DNA from: Argentina anserina
Lineage: Eukaryota; Streptophyta; Magnoliopsida; Rosales; Rosaceae
Length of the DNA: 64,000 nucleotides
Direction: 5' to 3'
Assembly: GCF_933775445.1 (NCBI RefSeq)
Contig: NW_026089493.1
Span: 124,001 to 188,000, forward strand
The position numbers were made by a program, and so were the translations under genes. Shown here in pieces: positions 36,640 through 47,100 of the stretch. Each line of letters starts with the position of its first letter. The first letter of the stretch is position 1. The notes beneath the pieces were generated by a model. That model saw only the letters and a program-made list of their open reading frames with translations, was not told the DNA's origin and did no database searches.

Positions 36640-37289
36640 AAATTTAAAGTCTAATAGCTTAGACCGAGTTTTCCTTTCAATCATTTTGTAGGTGACACAT
36701 TATGGGGTTTCTCTTCCGCCATTTTGTTGTCCAACCTTGTAGTATATTCTCGAGCTCATTGTTGGTCACTTCACTATAAACCTGTAGAATCTCAATTAAA
36801 ATTATTAGTGAAAGTGGGAACCTACCAAACATAACATAGGACGTGTGGTCCTTAAGAGACTATGTTCCTCTACCTATATGATATTCCGTGGAATTTAAAA
36901 TGCAACATGAATGAGATGCAAAATGAATGCAATGCAGAATGAATGCAATTAGAATGAGATCATTAAGATGCAATGCAAAAGTTAGAGAAAACAGTTAGGA
37001 AGTTATTGATATACAAGTCACAAACATGTCAAAAGTCATTCAAATAAAATAAGCACATGTTAAGGGGAAAAAGAAACGAAAACAAGCTTAACAACCAATC
37101 CAACATAATGTCAAATTTTATGTTTAAGTTCGTTTTAATTTCTCAACTAAATAAACCTAAAAAAAGTACACCCAATTACAATTATTATATGTCAAATTTT
37201 TTTTTTTTACAAGTTACTTTTCAATAGATTTCATGCTTTAACATCCTTAAGTTGTTATTCAAACAATTAAATCATCGATTGATTCTAAG

Positions 37290-37670
37290 TTGTAAACCAA
37301 AGTGGACGTGCGGCCTAAGTATGGATGCCTAGACACAAGTTTGAATCGTTGTTTCAGAAGGCCGGATAGCTAATTAAGAGATAGTGAACATGGTAGGACT
37401 CATTTGTTGAACTACGGAGGGCAAGCCCCCTATCGACTCCATCACCGAGATGTATGTCAGTCAATAGTTCTCTGAGATCCAATTTTGGTCCCATGCACCA
37501 GAGTAATGAAAGAGCGTGCCCCTTACTCAGCTAGAAACAAACTTGTGTGTTAGACAAATCTCCAAGTGTTAATAAAAGCCGCCCTCAACCTCATGCAAAA
37601 ACTTTGAAAGAAAACATGAGGGGTTAAGGCTAATATTAACAAAAGGGACTTTACCTATTCCGTTCGATTT
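37290..37670 (-). other. Retroelement leader region, GC-richer than its surroundings
   Basis: Downstream of the PBS on the element strand, this ~380-bp stretch is visibly less AT-rich than the rest of the internal region. It has several short self-complementary runs around GGGGGCTTGCCCTCC and CTGAGTAAGGGGCACGC. In related elements the leader holds packaging and dimerisation signals; here that is only inferred from position and from its survival in a coding-free element. No open frame of note. Confidence 0.4.
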
Positions 37671-37816
37671 ACAACCTACAACAATCATTCATTCAATCAT
37701 AAAAAATAACAACCTAAGATAAAATTACTATATATTAGAACAAAGTAAGAAAACCATATACAAATTTACAATATGAACAGTGAATTCCAAATTAAAAGAT
37801 TGGGATCCATAACGAT

Positions 37817-37930
37817 GGATCCCCGGCAACGGCGCCATTTGATCGGTTCGATTACTCGAGATCAATATTAACCCTGTAAGCATCGTTAGTAGTATAAAGC
37901 AAGAGGGTATCGTTCACAAACCGGGGATCC
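37817..37930 (-). promoter_or_regulatory. U5-PBS inverted repeat (10-bp stem)
   Basis: GGATCCCCGG at 37817-37826 (inside the PBS) and CCGGGGATCC at 37921-37930 (in U5) are perfect reverse complements about 94 bases apart; one more T-A pair extends the stem. In the genomic RNA the U5 arm GGATCCCCGG could therefore pair with the distal half of the PBS. The U5 arm also copies GATCCCCGG of the tRNA-Asp 3' end, so it competes with the primer for the same bases. U5-PBS stems are known in retroviruses; the function here is inferred. Confidence 0.65.
37818..37837 (-). promoter_or_regulatory. Primer binding site for tRNA-Asp
   Basis: The + strand reads GATCCCCGGCAACGGCGCCA, which from memory equals the mature 3' end of plant tRNA-Asp(GTC), including the terminal CCA. 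Its complement on the element strand is therefore the minus-strand primer site. It begins two bases inside the 5' LTR, the normal spacing. tRNA-Asp priming is known in Athila and some other plant Gypsy elements. A perfect match over 20 bases suggests the site was functional until recently. Confidence 0.93.
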
Positions 37931-40000
37931 AACCAGGGTAAAGAATCACAAACATTTAACCACGAATTCATAAGAGTTTAAGAGATTTGATATAGGATCG
38001 GATCAAGAACATAAAAATAAACCTAAACTAATATATACATGTGATCAACCAACCAACACATAATACATTACCAAAACAAATCATACAAAGCTAACGAAAA
38101 TCAGATTTTAGTCCTCCTTTAACAGTCGTACCGAGACACTATCATGAATAATTAAGGTTGGATCATGCAATTAGGGTCCTAAGCAGTAACCTAAACACAT
38201 AGACACTTAACACATTCGATTCATTCCAAGCGGTCTTAATCGAAATCTAACATACTTATCCTACCATGTAACTTCAAAGCCACGCATATTGAATTCATTA
38301 AGCATGTCACCTACTTAACCCCCAATCATGCAATTTTGAAAATCACATAGAAAAGATAAACATGTTCATAGCACAAGTCATAAATCCAACAACCTAAATA
38401 TCATGCTACAAGCGTATACATAACACATAGATACTCTCGAAATCACACAAAGACATGTCACGGCATAAACTAAAATCATAGAACTACAAACCTAAAATCG
38501 AAACTTTATATAATTTGAAACAAGTAACTATCTCATAAACAAAATCGAAATAAGTTTACAATGACCAAAACACATACACAACCAAGAACAAGAAAAACCA
38601 AAAACCGAAATAAACATAGAGAGAATCATGGTTACACTTTATCAATCAAGCGATCTCACAAGGTGTAGCCGTGGCTTTCCAAGGGGATGGAACCTCTTCA
38701 CAAGCGTGCTTGAAGGCTAAGGATTGGTGGAGAATGGTGGAATCGGTTTTAGGATTTCTTGAATGGGTGAGTATGAAATTTGGTAGAGCTTTGGCTAGTA
38801 TGTGCACAAGGTTGATGATTTGTTTCTGTGGAATTGAGGTGCTATATATAGAGGAAGAAACCGAAGGGAGGATGGCCACAAAGTCCACAAAGTTGAAACC
38901 AAATTGGTTGAGGTTTCCTAGATTCGGCAGATTTGACCTTTGTCCCTTGTTGTGGCCATAACTTTCTCTAGAAAATAGATATTGAGATGATTCCAACTGG
39001 CAATTTCAACTAGACTTCCGTGGCTTTTCATCCATATAAGGTACATTTTCTCAATCATTTTGAGCTGTCCAGGGGAGCCCGTCAAAGATGGATGATCTGC
39101 ACTGCCAGAATTCTGATTTCTATAAGGATTGCATATCTTTTGCATTAATTACATATCTTCTTCCTCCTTTATTGCTGATTTCTTTTGCACAAATTTCTTC
39201 CTTTGAATTAGGGAGGCAGCAAAAGTCTTAATTGGTGCAGCCATGTTTGATTTTTCATACCTCTCCTCATTAAATTTGCTGCATGCCTTCTTTGACTTTC
39301 TTGCCTCTTCTCATTTAATTTGCTGCATGCCTTCTTTGACATTCTTTGTTGCAGGGATTTATGGACATTCTGATACATATTTGTGCTCTATTTGCAGGAG
39401 GAACAAAGCCCCAAGTTTCCCTCATAGCCCTTGGATCAAAAGCAAATCAATGGCTGAGATAATTCCGCCGAACTCACTGGACCTCCGATCAATGATTCAG
39501 TCATATCTCTCTGTAGGAATAAGATATTGATTTGATTCTAAATCCTACAGAAACTAGACTCAAATACCTTTATTTCCATATAAAGTAGGTCTTCTAACTC
39601 GATCGGAGCTATCCAGGGGAGCCCGTCGAAGTTGGACTACAAATCTTGACAGCATTTTCATTCTTGCATGGATTGGGCTTTTAAGTGTATCTTCTTCTCT
39701 TTCCTTGAGGAACTAGGATTGCTTTCCTTCTCCAACATGGATTGGTATTTCCTAATAAGAATAAGTACATTAGAAACAAAGAAATACAAAAGGATGAATC
39801 CTACTCGAACAAGGAATCATATCTAAACAAGGATTCTTAACACTTAGCACGATTTCATCATCAATTCACTCATAATTGATATAAGCTCTACCTAAACACT
39901 TATTCATACAAAAGAAACTAAAACATACTAAATAAGAGGTAACAAAGAGTAAGAATAGGGCATAAATGCATTAAGAACGTCACACTTTGTGCTCCTATCA
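37840..40000 (-). repeat. 5' LTR of the retroelement (2161 bp)
   Basis: Starts TGATCGGTTCG and ends GCTCCTATCA on the + strand, and adjoins the PBS with a 2-bp spacer, so it is the 5' LTR of a minus-strand element. If the CTATATATAG box at 38842 is the promoter TATA element, U3 covers roughly 38.8-40.0 kb and R plus U5 roughly the remaining 970 bp. The stretch most diverged from the other LTR (37957-38022) then lies in R/U5 near the PBS. Confidence 0.94.
38842..38851 (-). promoter_or_regulatory. Candidate TATA box of the 5' LTR promoter
   Basis: CTATATATAG is a perfect palindrome and the only strong TATA-type motif that I noticed in the LTR. Read on the element strand it would place a transcription start about 30 bases further on, near 38.81 kb, giving a U3 of about 1.2 kb. 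The palindrome does not itself tell direction. The identical box in the other LTR is at 33396-33405. Confidence 0.45.
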
Positions 40001-40005
40001 AGTAT
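40001..40005. repeat. Target site duplication, right copy (AGTAT)
   Basis: Matches 32391-32395 exactly. Intact duplications on both sides show one insertion event without later rearrangement of the ends. Confidence 0.95.
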
Positions 40006-41516
40006 CTTTACATCGTTTGCGTATCTTTACTATTCCAATTGTGTATCTTTACATCGTTTGCGTATCTTTACTATTCCAATTGTGTATCTTTTCATTTCTC
40101 GTTTGAGTATCTTTCTGTAAGGCTTCTGATGCGAGTTTCTATTGTATTTGAAAGTTTTGCAAGTGTGGGAGTGTGTTTCTTTCAAACTGAGTATCTTTAC
40201 ATCGTTTGCGTATCTTTACTATTCCAATTGTGTATCTTTTCATTTCTCGTTTGAGTATATTTCTGTAAGGCTTCTGATGCGAGTTTCTATTGTTTTAGAG
40301 AGTTTTGCAAGTGTGGGAGTGTGTTTCTTTCAAACTGAGTATCTTTACATCGTTTGCGTATCTTTACTATTCCAATTGTGTATCTTTACATCATTTCCGT
40401 ATCTTTACTATTCCAATTGTGTATATTTACATCGTTTGCGTATCTTTACTATTCTAATTGTGTATCTTTACATCGTTTGCGTATCTTTACTATTCCAATT
40501 GAGTATCTTTTCATTTCTCGTTTGAGTATCTTTTCATTTCTCGTTTGAGTATCTTTCTGTAAGGCTTTCTGATGCGAGTTTCTATTGAATTTGAGAGTTT
40601 TGCAAGTGTGGGAGTGTGTTTCTTTCAAACTGAGTATCTTTACATCGTTTGCGTATCTTTACAATTCCAATTGTGTATCTTTACAGCGTTTGCGTATCTT
40701 TACTATTCCAATTGTGTATCTTTTCATTTCTCGTTTGAGTATCTTTCTGTAAGGCTTCTGATGCGAGTTTCTATTGTATTTGAGAGTTTTGCAAGTGTGG
40801 GAGTGTGTTTCCTTCAAACTGAGTATCTTTACATCGTTTGCGTATCTTTACTATTCCAATTGTGTATCTTTACATCGTTTGCGTATCTTTACTATTCCAA
40901 TTGTGTATCTTTTCATTTCTCGTTTGAGTATCTTTCTGTAAGGCTTCTGATGCGAGTTTCTATTGTATTTGAGAGTTTTGCAAGTGTGGGAGTGTGTTTC
41001 TTTCAAACTGAGTATCTTTACATCGTTTGCGTATCTTTACTATTCCAATTGTGTATCTTTACATCGTTTCCGTATCTTTACTATTCCAATTGTGTATCTT
41101 TTCATTTCTCGTTTGAGTATCTTTCTGTAAGGCTTTCTGATGCTAGTTTCTATTGAATTTGAGAGTTTTGCAAGTGTGGGAGTGTGTTTCTTTCAAACTG
41201 AGTATCTTTACATCGTTTGCGTATCTTTACTATTGCAATTGTGTATCTTTACATCGTTTGCGTATCCTTACTATTCCAGTTGTGTATCTTTTCATTTCTC
41301 GTTTGAGTATCTTTCTGTATGGCTTCTGATGGGAGTTTCTATTGTATTTGAGAGTTTTGCAAGTGTGGGAGTGTGTTTCTTTCAAACTGAGTATCTTTAC
41401 ATCGTTTGCGTATCTTTACTTTTCCAATTGTGTATCTTTACATCGTTTGCGTATCTTTACTATTCCAATTGTGTATCTTTTCATTTCTCGTTTGAGTATC
41501 TTTCTGTAAGGCTTCT

Positions 41517-41705
41517 GATGCGAGTTTCTATTGTATTTGAGAGTTTTGCAAGTGTGGGAGTGTGTTTCTTTCAAACTGAGTATCTTTACATCGTTTGCGT
41601 ATGTTTACTATTCCAATTGTGTATCTTTACATCGTTTGCGTATCTTTACTATTCCAATTGTGTATCTTTTCATTTCTCATTTGAGTATCTTTCTGTAAGG
41701 CTTCT
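41517..41705 (+). repeat. Representative type-A satellite monomer (189 bp)
   Basis: Example of the 189-bp form, counted from GATGCG to the next GATGCG. Type A is recognised by GGCTTCTGATG before the start and by CTATTGTATTTGAG inside. It carries two 41-bp subrepeats (the first here has the GTATGTTTAC variant). Hand count of the type-A consensus: A 35, T 89, G 35, C 30, about 34% GC with a strong T excess on the + strand. Because 189 bp is 63 codons, runs of type-A monomers keep one frame open. Confidence 0.93.
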
Positions 41706-42444
41706 GATGCGAGTTTCTATTGTATTTGAGAGTTTTGCAAGTGTGGGAGTGTGTTTCTTTCAAACTGAGTATCTTTACATCGTTTGCGTATCTTTACTAT
41801 TCCAATTGTGTATCTTTTCATTTTACGTTTGAGTATCTTTCTGTAAGGCTTTCTGATGCGAGTTTCTATTGAATTTGAGAGTTTTGCAAGTGTGGGAGTG
41901 TGTTTCTTTCAAACTGAGTATCTTTACATCGTTTGCGTATCTTTACTATTCCAATTGTGTATCTTTACATCGTTTGCGTATCTTTACTATTCCAATTGTG
42001 TATCTTTTCATTTCTCGTTTGAGTATCTTTCTGTAAGGCTTCTGATGCGAGTTTCTATTGTATTTGAGAGTTTTGCATGTGTGGGAGTGTGTTTCTTTCA
42101 AACTGAGTATCTTTACAGCGTTTGCGTATCTTTACTATTCTAATTGTGTATCTTTTCATTTTACGTTTGAGTATCTTTCTGTAAGGCTTTCTGATGCGAG
42201 TTTCTATTGAATTTGAGAGTTTTGCAAGTGTGGGAGTGTGTTTCTTTCAAACTGAGTATCTTTACATCGTTTGCGTATCTTTACTATTCCAATTGTGTAT
42301 CTTTACATCGTTTGCGTATCTTTACTATTCCAATTGTGTATCTTTTCATTTCTCGTTTGAGTATCTTTCTGTAAGGCTTCTGATGCGAGTTTCTATTGTA
42401 TTTGAGAGTTTTGCAAGTGTGGGAGTGTGTTTCTTTCAAACTGA

Positions 42445-42608
42445 GTATCTTTACATCGTTTGCGTATCTTTACTATTCCAATTGTGTATCTTTACATCGT
42501 TTGCGTATCTTTACTATTCCAATTGTGTATCTTTACATCGTTTGCGTATCTTTACTATTCCAATTGTGTGTCTTTACATCGTTTGCGTATCTTTACTATT
42601 CCAATTGT
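42445..42608 (+). repeat. Four tandem 41-bp subrepeats in one monomer
   Basis: Clearest example of subrepeat expansion: four consecutive 41-bp XY units, making a 271-bp monomer (42382-42652). Each unit is X (GTATCTTTACATCGTTTGC) followed by a 22-bp Y module starting GTATCTTTACTATTCC. The third-to-fourth junction carries a GTGTGTCTTT variant. Most monomers have two units. One-unit (149-bp) and three-unit (231-bp) forms are frequent. Length differences are multiples of 41, as expected from unequal exchange or slippage. Confidence 0.93.
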
Positions 42609-44126
42609 GTATCTTTTCATTTCTCGTTTGAGTATCTTTCTGTAAGGCTTCTGATGCGAGTTTCTATTATATTTGAGAGTTTTGCATGTGTGGGAGTGTG
42701 TTTCTTTCAAACTGAGTATCTTTACATCGTTTGCGTATCTTTACTATTCCAATTGTGTATCTTTACATCATTTCCGTATCTTTACTATTCCAATTGTGTA
42801 TCTTTTCATTTCTCGTTTGAGTATCTTTCTGTAAGGCTTCTGATGCCAGTTTCTATTGTATTTAAGAGTTTTGCAAGTGTGGGAGTGTGTTTCTTTCAAA
42901 CTGAGTATCTTTACATCGTTTGCGTATCTTTACTATTCCAATTGTGTATCTTAACATCGTTTGCGTATCTTTACTATTCCAGTTGTGTATCTTTTCATTT
43001 CTCGTTTGAGTATCTTTCTGTATGGCTTCTGATGCGAGTTTCTATTGTATTTAAGAGTTTTGCAAGTGTGGGAGTGTGTTTCTTTCAAACTGAGTATCTT
43101 TACATCGTTTGCGTATGTTTACTATTCCAATTGTGTATCTTTACATCGTTTCCGTATCTTTACTATTCCAATTGTGTATCTTTTCATTTCTCGTTTGAGT
43201 ATCTTTCTGTAAGGCTTTCTGATGCGAGTTTCTATTGAATTTGAGAGTTTTGCAAGTGTGGGAGTGTGTTTCTTTCAAACTGAGTATCTTTACATCGTTT
43301 GCGTATCTTTACTATTGCAATTGTGTATCTTTACATCGTTTTCGTATCCTTACTATTCCAGTTGTGTATCTTTTCATTTCTCGTTTGAGTATCTTTCTGT
43401 ATGGCTTCTGATGCGAGTTTCTATTGTATTTGAGAGTTTTGCAAGTGTGGGAGTGTGTTTCTTTCAAACTGAGTATCTTTACATCGTTTGCGTATCTTTA
43501 CTTTTCCAATTGTGTATCTTTACATCGTTTGCGTATCTTTACTATTCCAATTGTGTATCTTTTCATTTCTCGTTTGAGTATCTTTCTGTAAGGCTTCTGA
43601 TGCGAGTTTCTATTGTATTTGAGAGTTTTGCAAGTGTGGGAGTGTGTTTCTTTCAAACTGAGTATCTTTACATCGTTTGCGTATGTTTACTATTCCAATT
43701 GTGTATCTTTACATCGTTTGCGTATCTTTACTATTCCAATTGTGTATCTTTTCATTTCTCATTTGAGTATCTTTCTGTAAGGCTTCTGATGCGAGTTTCT
43801 ATTGTATTTGAGAGTTTTGCAAGTGTGGGAGTGTGTTTCTTTCAAACTGAGTATCTTTACATCGTTTGCGTATCTTTACTATTCCAATTGTGTATCTTTA
43901 CATCGTTTGCGTATCTTTACTATTCCAATTGTGTATCTTTTCATTTCTCGTTTGAGTATCTTTCTGTAAGGCTTCTGATGCGAGTTTCTATTGTATTTGA
44001 GAGTTTTGCATGTGTGGGAGTGTGTTTCTTTCAAACTGAGTATCTTTACAGCGTTTGCGTATCTTTACTATTCTAATTGTGTATCTTTTCATTTTACGTT
44101 TGAGTATCTTTCTGTAAGGCTTTCTG

Positions 44127-47100
44127 ATGCGAGTTTCTATTGAATTTGAGAGTTTTGCAAGTGTGGGAGTGTGTTTCTTTCAAACTGAGTATCTTTACAT
44201 CGTTTGCGTATCTTTACTATTCCAATTGTGTATCTTTACATCGTTTGCGTATCTTTACTATTCCAATTGTGTATCTTTTCATTTCTCGTTTGAGTATCTT
44301 TCTGGAAGGCTTCTGATGCGAGTTTCTATTGTATTTGAGAGTTTTGCAAGTGTGGGAGTGTGTTTCTTTCAAACTGAGTATCTTTACATCGTTTGCGTAT
44401 CTTTACTATTCCAATTGTGTATCTTTACATCGTTTCCGTATCTTTACTATTCCAATTGTGTATCTTTACATCGTTTGCGTATCTTTACTATTCCAATTGT
44501 GTGTCTTTACATCGTTTGCGTATCTTTACTATTCCAATTGTGTATCTTTTCATTTCTCGTTTGAGTATCTTTCTGTAAGGCTTCTGATGCGAGTTTCTAT
44601 TATATTTGAGAGTTTTGCATGTGTGGGAGTGTGTTTCTTTCAAACTGAGTATCTTTACATCGTTTGCGTATCTTTACTATTCCAATTGTGTATCTTAACA
44701 TCGTTTGCGTATCTTTACTATTCCAGTTGTGTATCTTTTCATTTCTCGTTTGAGTATCTTTCTGTATGGCTTCTGATGCGAGTTTCTATTGTATTTGAGA
44801 GTTTTGCAAGTGTGGGAGTGTGTTTCTTTCAAACTGAGTATCTTTACATCGTTTGCGTATCTTTACTATTCCAATTGTGTATCTTTTCATTTCTCGTTTA
44901 AGTATCTTTCTGTAAGGCTTTCTGATGCGAGTTTCTATTGAATTTGAGAGTTTTGCAAGTGTGGGAGTGTGTTTCCTTCAAACTGAGTATCTTTACATCG
45001 TTTGCGTATCTTTACTATTCCAATTGTGTATCTTTACATCGTTTGCGTATCTTTACTATTCCAATTGTGTATCTTTACATCGTTTGCGTATCCTTACTAT
45101 TCCAGTTGTGTATCTTTTCATTTCTCGTTTGAGTATCTTTCTGTATGGCTTCTGATGCGAGTTTCTATTGTATTTGAGAGTTTTGCAAGTGTGGGAGTGT
45201 GTTTCTTTCAAACTGAGTATCTTTACATCGTTTGCGTATCTTTACTTTTCCAATTGTGTATCTTTACATCGTTTGCGTATCTTTACTATTCCAATTGTGT
45301 ATCTTTTCATTTCTCGTTTGAGTATCTTTCTGTAAGGCTTCTGATGCGAGTTTCTATTGTATTTGAGAGTTTTGCAAGTGTGGGAGTGTGTTTCCTTCAA
45401 ACTGAGTATCTTTACATCGTTTGCGTATCTTTACTATTCCAATTGTGTATCTTTACATCGTTTGCGTATCTTTACTATTCCAATTGTGTATCTTTTTATT
45501 TCTCGTTTGAGTATCTTTCTGTAAGGCTTCTGATGCGAGTTTCTATTGTATTTGAGAGTTTTGCAAGTGTGGGAGTGTGTTTCTTTCAAACTGAGTATCT
45601 TTCCATCGTTTGCGTATCTTTACTATTCCAATTGTGTATCTTTTCATTTCTCGTTTAAGTATCTTTTTGTAAGGCTTTCTGATGCGAGTTTCTATTGAAT
45701 TTGAGAGTTTTGCAAGTGTGGAAGTGTGTTTCTTTCAAACTGAGTATCTTTACATCGTTTGCGTATCTTTACAATTCTAATTGTGTATCTTTACATCGTT
45801 TGCGTATCTTTACTATTCCAATTGTTTATCTTTTCATTTCTCGTTTGAGTATCTTTCTGTAAGGCTTCTGATGCGAGTTTCTATTGTATTTGAGAGTTTT
45901 GCAAGTGTGGGAGTGTGTTTCCTTCAAACTGAGTATCTTTACATCGTTTGCGTATCTTTACTATTCCAATTGTGTATCTTTACATCGTTTGCGTATCTTT
46001 ACTATTCCAATTGTGTATCTTTTTATTTCTCGTTTGAGTATCTTTCTGTAAGGCTTCTGATGCGAGTTTCTATTGTATTTGAGAGTTTTGCAAGTGTGGG
46101 AGTGTGTTTCTTTCAAACTGAGTATCTTTACATCGTTTGCGTATCTTTACTATTCCAATTGTGTATCTTTACATCGTTTGCGTATCTTTACTATTCCAAT
46201 TGTGTATCTTTTCATTTCTCGTTTGAGTATCTTTCTGTAAGGCTTCTGATGCGAGTTTCTATTGTATTTGAGAGTTTTGCATGTGTGGGAGTGTGTTTCT
46301 TTCAAACTGAGTATCTTTACAGCGTTTGCGTATCTTTACTATTCTAATTGTGTATCTTTTCATTTTACGTTTGAGTATCTTTCTGTAAGGCTTTCTGATG
46401 CGAGTTTCTATTGAATTTGAGAGTTTTGCAAGTGTGGGAGTGTGTTTCTTTCAAACTGAGTATCTTTACATCGTTTGCGTATCTTTACTATTCCAATTGT
46501 GTATCTTTACATCGTTTGCGTATCTTTACTATTCCAATTGTGTATCTTTTCATTTCTCGTTTGAGTATCTTTCTGTAAGGCTTCTGATGCGAGTTTCTAT
46601 TGTATTTGAGAGTTTTGCAAGTGTGGGAGTGTGTTTCTTTCAAACTGAGTATCTTTACATCGTTTGCGTATCTTTACTATTCCAATTGTGTATCTTTACA
46701 TCGTTTCCGTATCTTTACTATTCCAATTGTGTATCTTTACATCGTTTGCGTATCTTTACTATTCCAATTGTGTGTCTTTACATCGTTTGCGTATCTTTAC
46801 TATTCCAATTGTGTATCTTTTCATTTCTCGTTTGAGTATCTTTCTGTAAGGCTTCTGATGCGAGTTTCTATTATATTTGAGAGTTTTGCATGTGTGGGAG
46901 TGTGTTTCTTTCAAACTGAGTATCTTTACATCGTTTGCGTATCTTTACTATTCCAATTGTGTATCTTAACATCGTTTGCGTATCTTTACTATTCCAGTTG
47001 TGTATCTTTTCATTTCTCGTTTGAGTATCTTTCTGTATGGCTTCTGATGCGAGTTTCTATTGTATTTGAGAGTTTTGCAAGTGTGGGAGTGTGTTTCTTT

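Larger units (their letters stand above)
34569..37817 (-). other. Internal region of the retroelement, no coding capacity
   Basis: About 3.25 kb between the PPT-like site and the PBS. The longest open frame on the element strand (36159-36389, 76 codons) resembles no retroviral domain that I know and covers a repeated non-coding module. The order on the element strand is a GC-richer leader (about 37.8-37.3 kb), AT-rich sequence, a GGGAGGCAACCC hairpin motif near 36.6 kb, a GAGGACAATG/GTGTGGGGG motif near 36.15 kb, a purine-rich stretch near 35.4 kb, and AT-rich sequence to the PPT-like site. This looks like a leader joined to a 3' UTR with gag-pol lost. Confidence 0.85.
32396..40000 (-). mobile_element. 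Non-autonomous LTR retrotransposon (LARD-like, probable Ty3/Gypsy relative)
   Basis: This 7605-bp element lies in the satellite, has two direct LTRs of 2159 and 2161 bp that begin TGAT and end ATCA, and is flanked by AGTAT on both sides. Orientation is set by the PBS: the reverse complement just inside the right LTR reads TGGCGCCGTTGCCGGGGA, complementary to plant tRNA-Asp, so transcription runs right to left. The 3285-bp internal region has no recognisable gag, protease, reverse transcriptase, RNase H or integrase, so movement would need proteins in trans. tRNA-Asp priming and the 3'-UTR motifs suggest an Athila/Tat-type relative, but without coding sequence the lineage is uncertain. Long LTRs with a non-coding interior fit the LARD class. 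Confidence 0.93.
41140..44830 (+). repeat. Satellite domain D: 2082-bp tandem unit
   Basis: 41140-43221 and 43222 to about 44.83 kb share the order of variant monomers (CTTTACTATTGCAATTG, CTTACTATTCCAGTTG, GTATGGCTTCTGATG, CTCATTTGAG, the TTTTACG form of Z, CTATTATATTTG). The offset is 2082 bp at first and 1933 bp after a 149-bp monomer is lost near 43.85 kb. The second copy also lacks monomers equivalent to about 42.75-42.93 kb. Confidence 0.8.

Noticed and set aside
37818..37837. A tRNA-Asp gene fragment on the + strand
   Set aside because: Only the last 20 bases match, including a CCA that plant nuclear tRNA genes do not encode. Its position two bases from the LTR identifies it as the complement of a primer binding site.
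32396..40000. Plus-strand orientation for the retroelement
   Set aside because: No PBS-like sequence follows the left LTR on the + strand, whereas a perfect tRNA-Asp PBS follows the right LTR on the minus strand and a GGGG-rich PPT-like site precedes the left LTR in that sense.
32396..40000. Two independent insertions or a segmental duplication instead of one element
   Set aside because: The two long repeats are direct, have TG...CA ends, enclose a PBS and PPT-like site, and are bounded by one 5-bp duplication, which is the structure of a single LTR element.
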